64,000 nt of DNA from Macrolepiota albuminosa. Taxonomy: Eukaryota; Basidiomycota; Agaricomycetes; Agaricales; Agaricaceae. This document shows, in pieces, positions 34,789-46,789 of the stretch. Positions within the stretch are counted from its first letter, which is position 1. Every line of letters starts with the position of its first letter. A model generated the notes under the pieces. That model had not been told where the DNA came from. It saw only the letters and a list, made by a program, of their open reading frames with translations, and made no database searches. Position numbers and translations under genes: made by a program. The stretch covers positions 678,604 through 742,603 of the forward strand of contig JAMWFC010000116.1 of NCBI GenBank assembly GCA_027475525.1, written 5' to 3'.

Positions 34789-35175
34789 ACATACGCTGGT
34801 GTCGGAGGTGGGAAAAGGAGGGAAGGGCAGGCACCCAGCTTTGAGTTATTGTGGGGAGGAAGGGCGAGGGAGGAAAGTGGGAAACTTCAAGGAGGGTCTA
34901 TTCATGCCAGGAGGTCCACCAATGGTGGAGGTTTTTACTCATGGGCTGATGCCTGCTGGCGGCTACTGATGCACATTGACATCTGCTAGTGTCTACTGGC
35001 ATCCGCTGGGCCTGCGTGCGCATGTATGTGCCTGCCTTTTATCAATCCTCTGGACCGTGTCATACAGCACATTGTGACATGTCCGCGGCTCTGTATTCTA
35101 CACACTGTGGGGACTGCTCCACTCCAGTATAGCTGGACACATATAGTACCGCACAAAGCAAGCTCCTGTACAACA
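34789..35175. repeat. Repeat X copy 2, right part
   Basis: Aligns with 1265-1660 and continues copy 2 after the gypsy insertion. Confidence 0.75.
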
Positions 35176-35235
35176 TATGACATGTACCGTTGTGATGCTC
35201 TATCCTGGTCCTGCAAAAATCACAGTAATGGAAGA

Positions 35236-35618
35236 TGCTTGTATTCTGCATGATGCCCTAGTTTCTGGTAAATGTATGTGGACAAAGCTAACATGCAGAG
35301 AGAAAGAAGCACATACCAAAGGCAGACAAGAAAAGATTGCAAGTGGAGAGCTGACAGTGAAGAAGAGGAAACAAAGGTCAGATGCTGGAAAATCTCAAGG
35401 CCAGAGGAATAACAGTGGAGAGAAGTCCAAATGCCAGAGACACTGTACTTGCTGAAGAAGCCAACACCTGTGAGAATGACAGTGACAAGCAAAATGGTCA
35501 ACCAAAGAAGAAAGTATGGAAGTCAAGTGGAAATAGAGAGAAAATAAAAAACAAAATCCCACATATGTCTAAGAGTAAACACCTTGTTGACTTCAGCAGT
35601 GAGAGCAATGACAATTGA
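35236..35618 (+). pseudogene. Lysine-rich coding relic
   Basis: Two overlapping plus-strand frames read as one highly charged protein end. 35236-35455 contains ILHDALVSGKCMWTKL, then an E/K-rich run; 35382-35618 ends KHLVDFSSESNDN. They switch frame near 35390. It has no motif I recognise, lies just beyond repeat X and may be the tail of a transposon-associated gene. Confidence 0.3.
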
Positions 35619-36333
35619 TCAAGTGCTGTGATTGAAATATTAATTCTCAAGTAGCACATGAAATAAAACTTTATCTTTGTTCCTCCACTGATTAGCAATT
35701 TTCCTGGATATTTTTGAGGTATTTAATGATATAGCTGTGCTCATTGTCACAGGTGCATAGTTGATCAACAGTCATTACAGTGTACATCAAGGGTGTGAGT
35801 CATCCTGGTCTGATCTTTCTGATCAGAAGAAGCTGGGATGACCAACCCATTTTTTTTCTAAATTCAAGCTTGTCACATTGAGAGTATATTGCAGTGTTTG
35901 ATTAGTGGTGTTGGTGTTGATATGTAGTCGGTCATCTCCTTTCCTCCTTTCTTCTGACTTTTTGGATCCTGATGTCTTTCTGCCTCTCTCTTTGCTCTAT
36001 GTTTGAGTAAGCTCGGTTCAGTCATTTTACCTTGGCCTCCTTTCTGACTCTTCTGTGCTTAGATTTCTTGTCAGTCTTCTCTCTCTTATATCTTTTGTTG
36101 TTGTTTGATTCTCTTTATAAGGTTCTTGTTTTTTGAGTTTTCTTTCTACTCTGTCATTCCTTATCTTTGTTTCTTTATATTGTCTCCCTTTTTGTTTTTT
36201 TTTGTATTTGTATCTCAGGACTCTTTGACATGTATCTCTTTGTTTATTTATATTGTCTTTGCCTCTCAGATCCCCTTTTTATATTATTTTTATTGCATTG
36301 TTTTCTGATATTCTGTTTCAGATATATGATTTC

Positions 36334-36851
36334 TATCAGGGGACTCCTCATTTCTTCCTTTTCTCACTCTTTATCTTTCTTTTCTCACTCCTTATCTCTT
36401 CACTCTTCCTTCATTCATTCTCTTATTTCTTCTGACATTATTTCATTTTACTGTTTCTATTCTTTCAACACTATCTGTTAGTACTACTACCAGCCCTTGA
36501 GGTGCTCTGGTTCTTTAGCTACTATTCAGACAAGTGTGGGCCCCTCAGCATCGCTTCCAGACCACTTGTATAAGCCAGAGTTTGCCAGAGTTTGCTCCTT
36601 ATTTGTGCAATTGTTTGTGTAGGCAATTTTTGAGTTTTTAAGGTTTTGTTGTACTGTACAGTTGTTTCCCATGCTTCAGAGGCTCCAGAAGCATCCAACC
36701 TGGCATAGGGAATCCCTAAACTTGTTCTCTTTGGATCTTCCATTGCCAGGTGAGTAGCAATCATAATATTGTCAGTATATATTCTAATACACTTGGATCT
36801 CTCTCTACCAGCTGTATGACTGAGCCACAGCCTCTAGAGGTTGTTCTTACA
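36334..36851 (+). mobile_element. Solo LTR-S, 518 bp, imperfect target duplication
   Basis: It begins TATCAGGGGACTCC (the first G of TGTCAG has become A) and ends TTCTTACA. The flanks are ATTTC and CTTTC, four of five alike. The block before it (35620-36333) is pyrimidine-rich with no gene I can support. Confidence 0.75.
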
Positions 36852-37017
36852 CTTTCTCTTTTTTCATGTTACTTTGCTTACTCCTTATTCTCACTATTCC
36901 ATCTTTGAGACTTCTGGTTCTCAAGGCTTGATACTAGAATAGAGTAGCAGTTTCAGCTTGTCTCAGTTTACTAAAAGGCAAAAAAGTGCTAACAAACACT
37001 AAGTGTTAGCACTTAGA

Positions 37018-38480
37018 ATGAGATAAAGAGTGACTTTGATCCTTCATATGTTTGTTGGCATAGTATTATCATCATCTCAATCATTACTTCTTGAAAAGTA
37101 CTTATTTATCAGATATATGTTATTATTTCAAAGTTCTTTGCAGCAAAACTCAAGCACAATTATCATCAGCTATTATTATTTACTTTAAATATAATATTAC
37201 TTACTTATTTGTTGTACTATAGTTGTTAACTATTCATTCTTAATTATTACTTTGTTTATAGCTATTTCTGATAAGTAAAGCTGTAATGTTAGAATGTTGG
37301 TAGAAAATTTAATATTGGCAATGGTGCTTGTCTGCATGCTTGACAGCTTTTTCTGCACAGACTAAAAGCTTGTACACTGCCAGCAATTAAGATCACATCT
37401 AAAAAAAAGCAATAGATTAGATTGTCACATTCATTTTTACTATTTTTTAGTAGCACGATATTTTGCTATTATGTGTTTTAAATCTAGCTTGTATCTCTAT
37501 TGAGTTAAAAAGAGGAAGAGTCAGCAGCTGCAAAATATTAGTTCTGACTTATATTATTCATTAGAGAATCAGATATAAATTCTTATATCAGGTATAGAGA
37601 TATGTTTGCACATTGTATCAGTGTATAGTCACAAAAAATTTCTGCTTATTTGCATATAGAATTTATGAGTAATTTGATGTTAATTGAATTAGGTTACTAA
37701 TATATACTAAAAAGTATTTTATAACTTTATTTATAAAAATAGTAATTGCAGAAAAAGTAATAGACATACTAAATAGTTTGAGAAGCTTATGCTACTTAGT
37801 CAGCTGTGAGTTGGGCTGTGCAAATAATATTGAATCAGATTGGACAATAACTTCTGGTCTAAATTTAAAAATGTTGGAAAATAAATGCTAAGCACTTGGT
37901 ATCTTTATTTAAAGGTGTTGGTAGTACAGATTGCATTGGAAGAGTATTGGATTTACAAAGTAAATTGAGGCTTTTGTTAAATAAATTGTTAAATGTGTGT
38001 GAATTCAAGTTGATTGAAGGTATTTTATCAAAAATAGTAATTGCAGAAAAAGTAATTAGACATATCAATAGTTTTAAAGCTTATGCCACCTAGCTAGTTT
38101 TGAGTGGAGCTGCGCAAGTAATATTGAATCAGACAATGACTTTTGGTCTGAATGCAAAAATGAGTACTCAATGTGTTTATTCAGTATTGTCACTGTTATC
38201 AAAGATATAGTGCTGAGGTAGCATCATACTTTGCTGCTAGTATGAATATCAGTTAAATCAATTTCAAAATTTGTCTTTTATTAAGTAATATAGCAATGCA
38301 GTGCTGTGAAATATATATTTTATTCTGAATCTATAATAAAAAAGATATAAATGGCAGCTTTGGCAAGGACAAAAAAATATCATGAGTCCTTTTAGAAGCT
38401 TGTATGTTTCACTGGTCTATTTTATTGAATATAGTTACTAAGAGATAAATTAATTGATACATTTGTACAAGCTACTATTT
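37018..38480. repeat. Dispersed repeat Z, copy A (AT-shifted)
   Basis: Aligns along its length with 44433-46195. Where copy B has CG, copy A often has CA or TG (for example gtcatcgtcatctcaatcgt against attatcatcatctcaatcat). An internal unit beginning near 37750 recurs near 38040. No gene is recognised. Confidence 0.7.
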
Positions 38481-40636
38481 ATGTCTTCAGCACAAATGTT
38501 GTAGCTCATTGAGGGCTTTGCTCTCAAACCCTCCCAACACAGCCTCTACCTTAATCTCAAGGCTTCAAGTATGTATAAGGTACTTAGCCTCTATTTCCGT
38601 TTAGTTAGAGCTCCAAGTGTGTATAAAGAACTCAATGCTTAATTTTAGCCTCAATATTATTTCATTCAATTAAGGCCAAAGTATTACTATAAGCTAAATT
38701 AAATTTTGCTCAAATTTTCCAGATTTTTTAAGCATTTATAAATCTCAGAAAAAAAAATAAAATCAGTATATCAGTAGCTCTTTAATTTTTTCTGATTGTT
38801 TAGTGATTTTTTTTTTTTGAAATTTTCTAAGCATTTCTAATACTTGAATGAGCTAACTCTTATAATTGTCACTCTAAAAAGAAGGTTCTAGGTTAGCCTT
38901 ACTAATCACCTCATTTCCACTTATTAAGTTAAGGCCTCAGTTTTTCACAACTCAGTGCTCAATCTATAATAGAACAGGCTGTTACAGCGATCACACTCAG
39001 CACAGCTATTTTTTTCCCTTTACTACTGTTTCTATGCTTGTGTAGTCACCATTCTCTGCATAGAACTGGATCTTGTGCACTTGGGATATGTAAGAATTCA
39101 AAAACTCAACAAAACTATGTTATATAATCACAGCTGTCAAAGTGTTACTAAATTGAAATTTTCAGATTTTTAAGCATTTCTAAATCTCAACAACACTAAC
39201 CAAAATCAGTGTATCAGTAGCTCTTGAATTTTTTCTGATTTTTCAGTTATTTTTTTTTAAAATTGTTTAACCATTTTATATTAAGATCTACTAAAAAAAA
39301 TAGACTAAAAAGACAAATATTTGGCAGCCTTAGTCAAAACTAACTAATCTATCATTTCCATAAAACAGTTGTTCAATATTATATAGACAATGTAGTACTT
39401 GGTGTGAGTATTACTATTAGTTCTGGGGCTTTGCTGGTGTAGAGTATGACTCTCAATTCACACTGACTTGATGATGAAGTTGATGTATTAATGTTTTTGA
39501 GTGCAAATCCTAATCTTCTGGAATGCAGAGGGTTCTCAACAGACTCCAGCCTAAGCAATTCACTTTCTGAGAATCACCGAGCCTTTGCCTATCAATTGCC
39601 TGTCTATTTTCTACTAAACTTGGGCTATTTATACTGTTTTTCTGGTGCACAAACCACTATCTACACCTGACTCTTTGTTGTCAACTCCCCAGCCTCCAGA
39701 ACATATTTGATAGTCCAATTTCCCTTTTGGGAGGCATGTTTCGGTGCCACCAGTTCCACCATTCAACTTCTTGTTCCATCATTCCTCTGGATGTCTCTGA
39801 TTGACACTTCCCCATTTGCTTCAGCTCCATTTAGCACGATCCCATTCATAGATCCTTCTTTCCCCTTTTAGCGCTTCCCTGCATTCCATGCTTCTTTTGA
39901 CATTCCTCCATGCTTCTTTTCCTTTCCCCTTTCAGTCATGACAAATTGGGCATTGTCAGATCTGATCTTGATCTAGATCATCACAAATTGATCCCATTTC
40001 ATCACTTCTGCCAGCTCCCATGCTTCCCCTCCCCATTACAGTGGTTGGACTATTGTTGTGTTGATAGCTTGAGCTGGTCCCTGCCCTTGGTTCTGTACTG
40101 TCTGTGTATTTATTGGGGTGTTTTTGGAGATATAATTTGTTGAGACTGCTACCAGGAGGCTTACAGTTTTCAGCCTTATGATTAAATGTTTATTTTGACT
40201 TCTGGTGCATGTTGTGTCCCTGACTGCTGGTACAGCGTCGTATCAACAAGCTACAATTTGTGCCTTCAGCATGAATTTCATAATTTCTTGGAGGCTTTGC
40301 TTCCAAACTCCTCTCAGCACATGTATAGCCTCTGCTCTAACCTTACTTTGTTTGATTAAGGCCTCAGTTTTTTACAACTCAGTGCTTAGTCTCAGCCTCA
40401 ACTTTGCTTTGTTTTGAATTTTTTAAGTATTTTCTACCAACATTTATTGAAAAGCAGACCAAAAAGAAAACCTTCTAGAAGCTTCTAGAACATCGTATGA
40501 TCTGGGGCAAATCTGAGGAGAACTCGAGACGTTCAACCTTGTAAAAGAACCCTTTCTCTTACGCAAATAAGAGAGTCGGGGAAGCCCACAGAAGAGCAAA
40601 ATTAGCTGCTTTGTAATGAATATATGATATTTCATA
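38481..40636. other. AT-rich sequence without a supportable gene
   Basis: It contains two diverged copies of short blocks: 38720-38820 resembles 39165-39260 (aatcagt..atcagtagctctt), and 38475-38580 resembles 40255-40360. A 34-bp motif at 40211-40244 is shared with 6738-6771. The open frames are short and without sense. Confidence 0.5.
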
Positions 40637-42253
40637 TTAAAGAAATTTGGGAAATCTAGAGGTTTCAAGAATGTAAATTGTACGATTGTCCTTGATTATG
40701 ATGCGACCAATGTCCTCGATCAAAAGAGGTGGATCGATGGATACCATGCGTAAGAAGCATTGAAGATCTGAAGAAATGTTGAGTTGATGCACAGTGACAA
40801 CGTCTGAATGTGGATGATTTGTGGTGCCGATTTTGACTAGGGTCGCATTTTGTTTCTTCACAAGCGCCTTGTGTGTTCCAGCCGAATACAGACGATATTC
40901 GTGAGGCACATTCATATATTGTGCAAGATGCGGTGGATTCTCGACGTTGTGAGGAATCACTAGATGGTAAATTATCTGTTTGGAAGCCAAAACAAGAATA
41001 AAGGCGTCATTGTCCCGAATCGATTGAAGATGTCGAAATACATGGTCCCCAAAGCCATCGAATGATACCCATCGTGGTTCTGACGGAATCTGGGGAATTA
41101 CGGGGGCTATTGGTTGATCTTCCGTCATTGTGCCTATATCGTATATGAAGAGATTGTAGGCGGAGACAAAGGCTAACCGGCTTCCTGGAAGGAGCAATAC
41201 ATGTTTCTAAATCGCCTATGTGAAAACTTGTGTACACTGTATGAAAGGAACCTCACGTACCGGGTACTTAGAGTCTGAATCACTAGGAAAAATCACCGTT
41301 CTATGATGCACAGAGGGCGTAGAGGACCTCCAGTCAAAAATTTCAATGTATGACCGAAACCAATATGTATACATAAGCCTTGCGAGTAGATTACCAGAAA
41401 GACTGACGGAGAATACACTGGTACGGGGCTCGGTCGCTGGAAAAGAATGTAAAAGATGTGCTTCCAGGCATGCAGAGGATCCATGTCCACACATGTTGAC
41501 AGACCAGACCATAAGATCAGAAGAACCGATTAGAGGCTGTGCTAGAGCGTTGGTCCGTATGCGAGTCAAGATCATTGGTGTTTCGCATCAGACTGGAATG
41601 CGACTGACCATAGTATTCTGAAGGATACGTGACCATAAAGAACTTTGATGTTGGATGCGTGTGATCAATGTCAACGGCTACGCGATATAAAAATTGGCTA
41701 TTGGGATCATCACGCGGTGAAATTAATAAATTGCTCCGCATTTGGGGATCTTCGAGGTCATGGCACAACACTGAACCATTGTCCATAGTGGTAAGAAGCC
41801 AGCGTCCACCTGGGACCAAAGTATACGTAAGTCCAGCGTCAAAAGAGATCATGCGCTCATAAACCGGATGGCTTTTAGATTGCCACTCCCAATCTGCACT
41901 CCTTCGTTGCAACACCCAGGACTCCATTTCCAAAGGCGGATACATGTCGAGACTTTCTTCCGCTGCCATCCTAAATCTTTTCTCTTCCAAATAGCTTCGA
42001 TACTGGTTCGTCCACACTTCCCGTGTTCGCGAAACGTCGTTTAGTTGTTTGCAAACCTACAGACATCGATCTATTTCTTTGCTTTCGCAATGAAATCCAA
42101 TGAGCCCACCTGCCTCATGATGAGCAAGTCACGCCAATGGACATGCTTCAGAATTTCGGTCAGAATTTCCGAAGGTATGTCGCTGAATCTGACTGTATGC
42201 TGAGGTTCCTTGGGTTTATCAGCAACAAAAAGCTTCCAAGCAAGTAAAAGCAT
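40637..42253 (-). CDS. F-box domain protein
   Basis: Exon 1 (42253-42110) encodes an F-box: SDIPSEILTEILKHVHWRDLL, then the motif continues across intron 1 (42109-42057, GTGGGC to TGTAG) as VCKQLNDVSRTREVW. Exon 2 runs from 42056 to about 41520; a further block follows in another frame (41575-41264), so a frameshift or an unplaced short intron lies near 41550. The next intron starts GTACGTGAGG and its acceptor is TTTAG just before KHVLLLPGSRLAF, leading into 41197-40637. The body resembles the C-terminal regions of Agaricomycete F-box proteins, without repeats I can name. F-box proteins recruit substrates to SCF ubiquitin ligases; the substrate here is unknown. The base composition is more GC-rich than the surrounding repeats. 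Confidence 0.75.
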
Positions 42254-42973
42254 GACGAACTCTTATCCACGACCAAGTTCTTGCCAGTGAGGAAGGAATC
42301 CACTGCTCAATCCCTAACAGTCGAGTTTCGAAGCGCCAACTACCAAGAAAACCAGAGGGTATGTCCTGTGGGAGACTCAGAGGATAAAATATAGGTAGAT
42401 GGCAGATGCGGCCTCACTGTTTCTACTGCATCTAAGCTGTTGTTATCTTCCATGCGCAAGCAGAGACTCGACGTAGGAGTTCAAGATACAGGTTGTAACT
42501 TGTAACGTTTGCTTCAAGTGTGGGATGCTGTTGACAAGGTTCGAAGTCGGAAAGTGCCGAGATCCTTCGTCAAACACCCGTGAGGTGGGAGTTAGAAATA
42601 AATTTTCAAATATTGTCTTCATACTTTTACAAGATACCTATATATTCCAAATATGTATTGAACTACTATACATATCATTACATGATGTCTTCGAGGTCAG
42701 CTTTCCTTCAATATACAATAATGTTAAGTGCTGCTGAACACCGTAAGCATCGAGTATGTCCGGCAAGGGACAACTTAATTTCATCGTAGCGGCGCACGTG
42801 TGCGCCAGTCCCAGACTCTTACATACATGTTTCTTTTTCTTTTATTACTTTTTCTTTTATTACTTGTATGTATGTACTCTTCTCTTCATTCGTTTTTTAT
42901 TTTCTTTATTTATTATTTCATTATTATTATACATGGAGATTGTTTGAAATTGAAAATTTTAAGAAAAGACAGG

Positions 42974-43127
42974 GAGGAAAGAAAGAGACGTATGTATTAC
43001 GTATAATGATGATCATTCTATACGATACAATAATAATAATAATAAAATCAGAGGAAAGAAAGAGACGTATGTATTACGTATAATGATGATCATTCTATAC
43101 GATACAATAATAATAATAATAAAATCA
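42974..43127. repeat. 77-bp tandem duplication 11 (probable assembly artefact)
   Basis: gaggaaagaaagagacg... recurs at exactly +77. Confidence 0.92.
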
Positions 43128-43168
43128 TTATGTAATCATTCGTGTGGACAAACACTTACATAATGATT
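43123..43168. repeat. Small foldback related to the 60.5-kb foldback
   Basis: The arms AATCATTATGTAA and TTACATAATGATT are perfect reverse complements around a loop containing gtggacaaacac, a sequence also found in the arms at 60720-60745. Confidence 0.6.
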
Positions 43169-43875
43169 GGTCAAAAGACAACATCACATGTTCAAACTTT
43201 ATATGTGTGATCTATATTTCATATCATTCAATCATAATCCCATGGTTATATTGTCTTTCATCATCATATATACTCGAGACTCCTGGACAACACTAAGGTC
43301 CTTGTTGACTTTATTCTCAGTAGCTACGATTGTACACATGTGAGCACGAGGCACGTATATCAGCTGTGCCGTTTTCATCAACGACGAACATGATGACGTC
43401 CTAGAGTTCAAGAGATATTGCCCGTTTCATCCTGTGAGCGTTCTAGCCATCCCCAGGTCAACGTTCAACATCCACCCCTCATCAACCCTGCATTTAAGTA
43501 CATAGTGGCTTGTGCTGCTGTCTGTGACCTCACCGTTGGCTGACGCACTTGTGTGTGTGTTTCCTGGCGTTTCTCCGGCTCCAGCTGTAGGTGCCTCTGT
43601 CTCTGTCTCTGTTTCTGGTACAATGAGCAGGATAGATGCTGAGAAGAAGACTCAAAAGAGGTGGAGAAAGGTGCTCATGTCTGTGCCTGTTTTCTTGTTC
43701 CTGTCGTCAAAACTAAAGTCAAAGCCTCACTCTGATGCTCACACTCAGAGTCATGTTCACGTCACGTGAAGATCGCAAATAAACAGATAGGCCATTATCA
43801 TTGACAATAGATCGTCCACTCCTTCATCACATGGATCAAAATACTTGATCATTTCTTGGTAAAGCATATACAGCA

Positions 43876-44029
43876 TGTTTTTGTAAGCGACTGTAGATAT
43901 TCTTGTCATAAGGATAATTGTTGTTGTATTCCAGTCTGCTATGCTAATCCAGTGTTTTTGTAAGCGACTGTAGATATTCTTGTCATAAGGATAATTGTTG
44001 TTGTATTCCAGTCTGCTATGCTAATCCAG
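43876..44029. repeat. 77-bp tandem duplication 12 (probable assembly artefact)
   Basis: tgtttttgtaagcgactg... recurs at exactly +77 in intergenic DNA. Confidence 0.92.
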
Positions 44030-44432
44030 TCATTCGAGATGTATAATTCAATGTTATCATATCAAGATTTGGGAACACCATAGCACTCTTTCACATTGGA
44101 GTCCATATTATGGAAAGAGTGGCTTCCATCATAATTAGTCTGTACGGCTTCCAATATAATTAGTTTGTATTTGTATAGGCATGTTAGACCTTGTCATTGT
44201 TTTTTTTTTTTTTTTTTTTTTGGAGTAGCGTTTGGTGTTTAGACCTTGACATTGTCTTTTTTTGTTTTTTTTTTTTTTTGGAGTGGCGTTTGGTTTGGTG
44301 GTGTAGTCTGCGCCATAGGTATGTTTTTTTTTGGCTCTGTTTATTTATATACAGTGTGGATGAAATTTCGTTTTGTATGTACAGTTTAGACTACATATAC
44401 CGGGTATAACTGTATATGCATAGAACAAACAT

Positions 44433-46195
44433 GATGGTTCTTGTGTATGTCAGTATAGTAGTGCCGTCATCGTCATCTCAATCGTCACTTTCTGACAAGT
44501 ATGCGTCCATCAGATATTTGTTGACATTTATTAACTCTTGGTGGTGGGACTCTAGTGCAATCGGCATTAGCTATTATCACTTAGTTTAAATGTGATGTTA
44601 CTTACCTATATTTTGTACTAGAGTCATCAACTGTTCATTCTTCAATTTCACTTCGTTGATGGCTGCATCTGATAAGTAAGGCTGTAATGTCAGTATGTCA
44701 GTAGAAAATTCAATATTGAGAATGGTGCTTGTCTGCATTATCGACGGCTTTCTCTGCATGAGCTAGAAGGCTGTACACTGTGTAAATAATCAATCAAGGT
44801 CGTATCCAAAAGAAGCAATAAATAAGATTGTCACATACATTTTTTGTTATTTTTCATCGTGGCACAATACTTTTCTGTCATGGACTTTAGCTCCATCTTC
44901 GTATCTCCATCGATTGAAGATGAGGAGTTGGCTGGTGTAGAAGATTGTTGGTTCTGATTTGTATTCATGAGAGGAGATGTGAGTCGCAAATGGAAGATGA
45001 GGAGTTGGCTGGTGTAGAAGATTGTTGGTTCTGATTTGTATTCATGAGAGGAGATGTGAGTCGCAAATGGAGTGTTGAGATATGTTTGTACATTGTACTG
45101 GTATATTGTATGGTTGCAAAAGACTTCTACAGAAATCATGAGATCGATGGTGATAATGTCAATTGAATTAGGTTACTAGTATACTAAGAGGTATTTTTCA
45201 ACTTTATTTATAAAAATAGCAATTGCAGAAAAGGTAATGGACGTACTTAATAGTCTGAGAAGTTCATGCCATATGTTCAGTCCTGAGTTAGAAGAAGGTA
45301 ATGGACATACTGAATAGTCTGAGAAGTTTACATCACTTGATTAGCCTTGAGTTAGAATATAGATAGAAGAGGTAATGGACGTACTGAATAATTTGAGAAG
45401 GTTATGTCACTTTGTCAGCTTTGAGTTGGGCTGTGCAGGTAATGTTGAGAATCGGACGGATCGGACAATGACTTTTTGGTCTGAATTCGAAAAGGTTGAG
45501 AAATAAGCACTTAGCACTTGGTGTGTTTATTCAAAGAGGTGGTACTGCAAAAGACGTTGGTGGATGGAAGGGCGTTGGATTTACAAAGTGGATTGATGAG
45601 TCTTTGTTGCGTGATTTGTTGAAGGCATTTGTGGATTCAAGTTGGTGGTTGTTTGTTGGAGGCACATCATCAAAAAATAGTCATCGCGCAGAAGAGGTAA
45701 TTGGACATACTAATAGTCTGAGTGTGTGATCTGAGATGTACCACCTGGTCAATCTTGAGATGGGCTGTGCAGGTAATATTGAATTAGATAATGACTTTTG
45801 GTTCGAATCCAAAAATTGTGTTGAGAATGAGTACTCAACCATGTTTATTTTGCTGTTGGCATGGCACTCTCATTAATATTATTAAATAAAGATCTCTAGT
45901 GTTAAGAAAGCGTCATACTTTGCTGCTAGTGTAAATGAGTCAAATTGATTTCAAAAATTCATCTTTTGTTAGGTAATTTGTTAAAGAATGCATGTACAGT
46001 GTGCATATGGCAGTACAGTGGTTGTGAATTTACCTTCTATTCTGAAACTACAACGAGTAGACATGACTGGCAGCTCTGATAAGGATGACAAAATGTCATG
46101 ATCTTTGTCAGAACTTGGTATGTTTTACTAGTCCTTCTCGTTGAATGATGAATATACTTACTGAAAGATAAGTTAATTGATATATTCCTATTCCT
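44433..46195. repeat. Dispersed repeat Z, copy B
   Basis: Aligns with 37018-38480 and keeps more CpG. A unit of about 70 bp (gaggtaatggacgtactgaatagt...) occurs three times between 45230 and 45420. The frame 45496-45729 reads fairly well but has no counterpart in copy A. Confidence 0.7.
44916..45069. repeat. 77-bp tandem duplication 13 (probable assembly artefact)
   Basis: gaagatgaggagttggctgg... recurs at exactly +77 in repeat Z copy B; copy A has no such duplication. Confidence 0.93.
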
Positions 46196-46789
46196 AATAA
46201 GCGATAACGTAGCACATATCTTAGTTAAAGCTTAAAAAGCTTAAGCTTAAATATTTAAACACGTGGCTTCAAAAATTGAAGACATTTTCTGACATGCAAG
46301 GAATAACCTCGATCTACAATCTATCTATGCTATATCTCAGAACCATGACCCAACATATCAATGAATAATTTTATGTTTAGCTCAATATTTCCAAGCTCTT
46401 GGGCACAAGCATCCTATGTGGATAAGAGTAGCCAAAGTAATGGATCTCAGCTTTTTCGACGATAAATCGTTGCAATGTGTTTGAAGATTGTCAAATGGAA
46501 TGTAAGACTTTGTGTATGGGCAAACAGCTGAGTGAGAAGAAACAAGTCTTACTCCTAAAATTATAATACTTGATTTTTTTCTCATTTGAAAGATTAGACA
46601 ATGTTGTGAGGGTCTTCTGTGCGAAGTTTTCAATCCTGTTTTTGCATGTAACTGTGTTTTTCTTTTATTTCATTCAAAGTGAATATATTCAATTGCATTC
46701 AACAATTACATACACTTTATTCAGACCGCAATTTGAAGAATATATAGAGTTCTCAGCATGTACTTTAAAAAGCAACTTATAGTAGCATA

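Larger units (their letters stand above)
42254..44432. other. Intergenic, AT-rich; no gene supported
   Basis: Holds an AAT microsatellite, a small foldback (43123-43168), two 77-bp duplications and two long T runs (near 44203-44220 and 44262-44280), each followed by ggagt(a/g)gcgtttgg. The frame at 43512-43769 is Ser/Val-rich and I do not believe it. Confidence 0.5.

Noticed and set aside
36105..36481. Possible membrane protein frames rich in Phe, Ile, Leu and Ser
   Set aside because: They result from T-rich DNA and LTR-S sequence; the frames overlap in several phases with no start context.
42990..43120. CRISPR-like or satellite array
   Set aside because: Only two copies at a period of 77, with an AAT microsatellite inside; it is one of the artefactual duplications. 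No CRISPR array was seen anywhere.
43512..43769. Small secreted-like protein
   Set aside because: The start is Leu/Val-rich, but the rest is a Ser/Val and Lys run with no splice or promoter context and no second copy.
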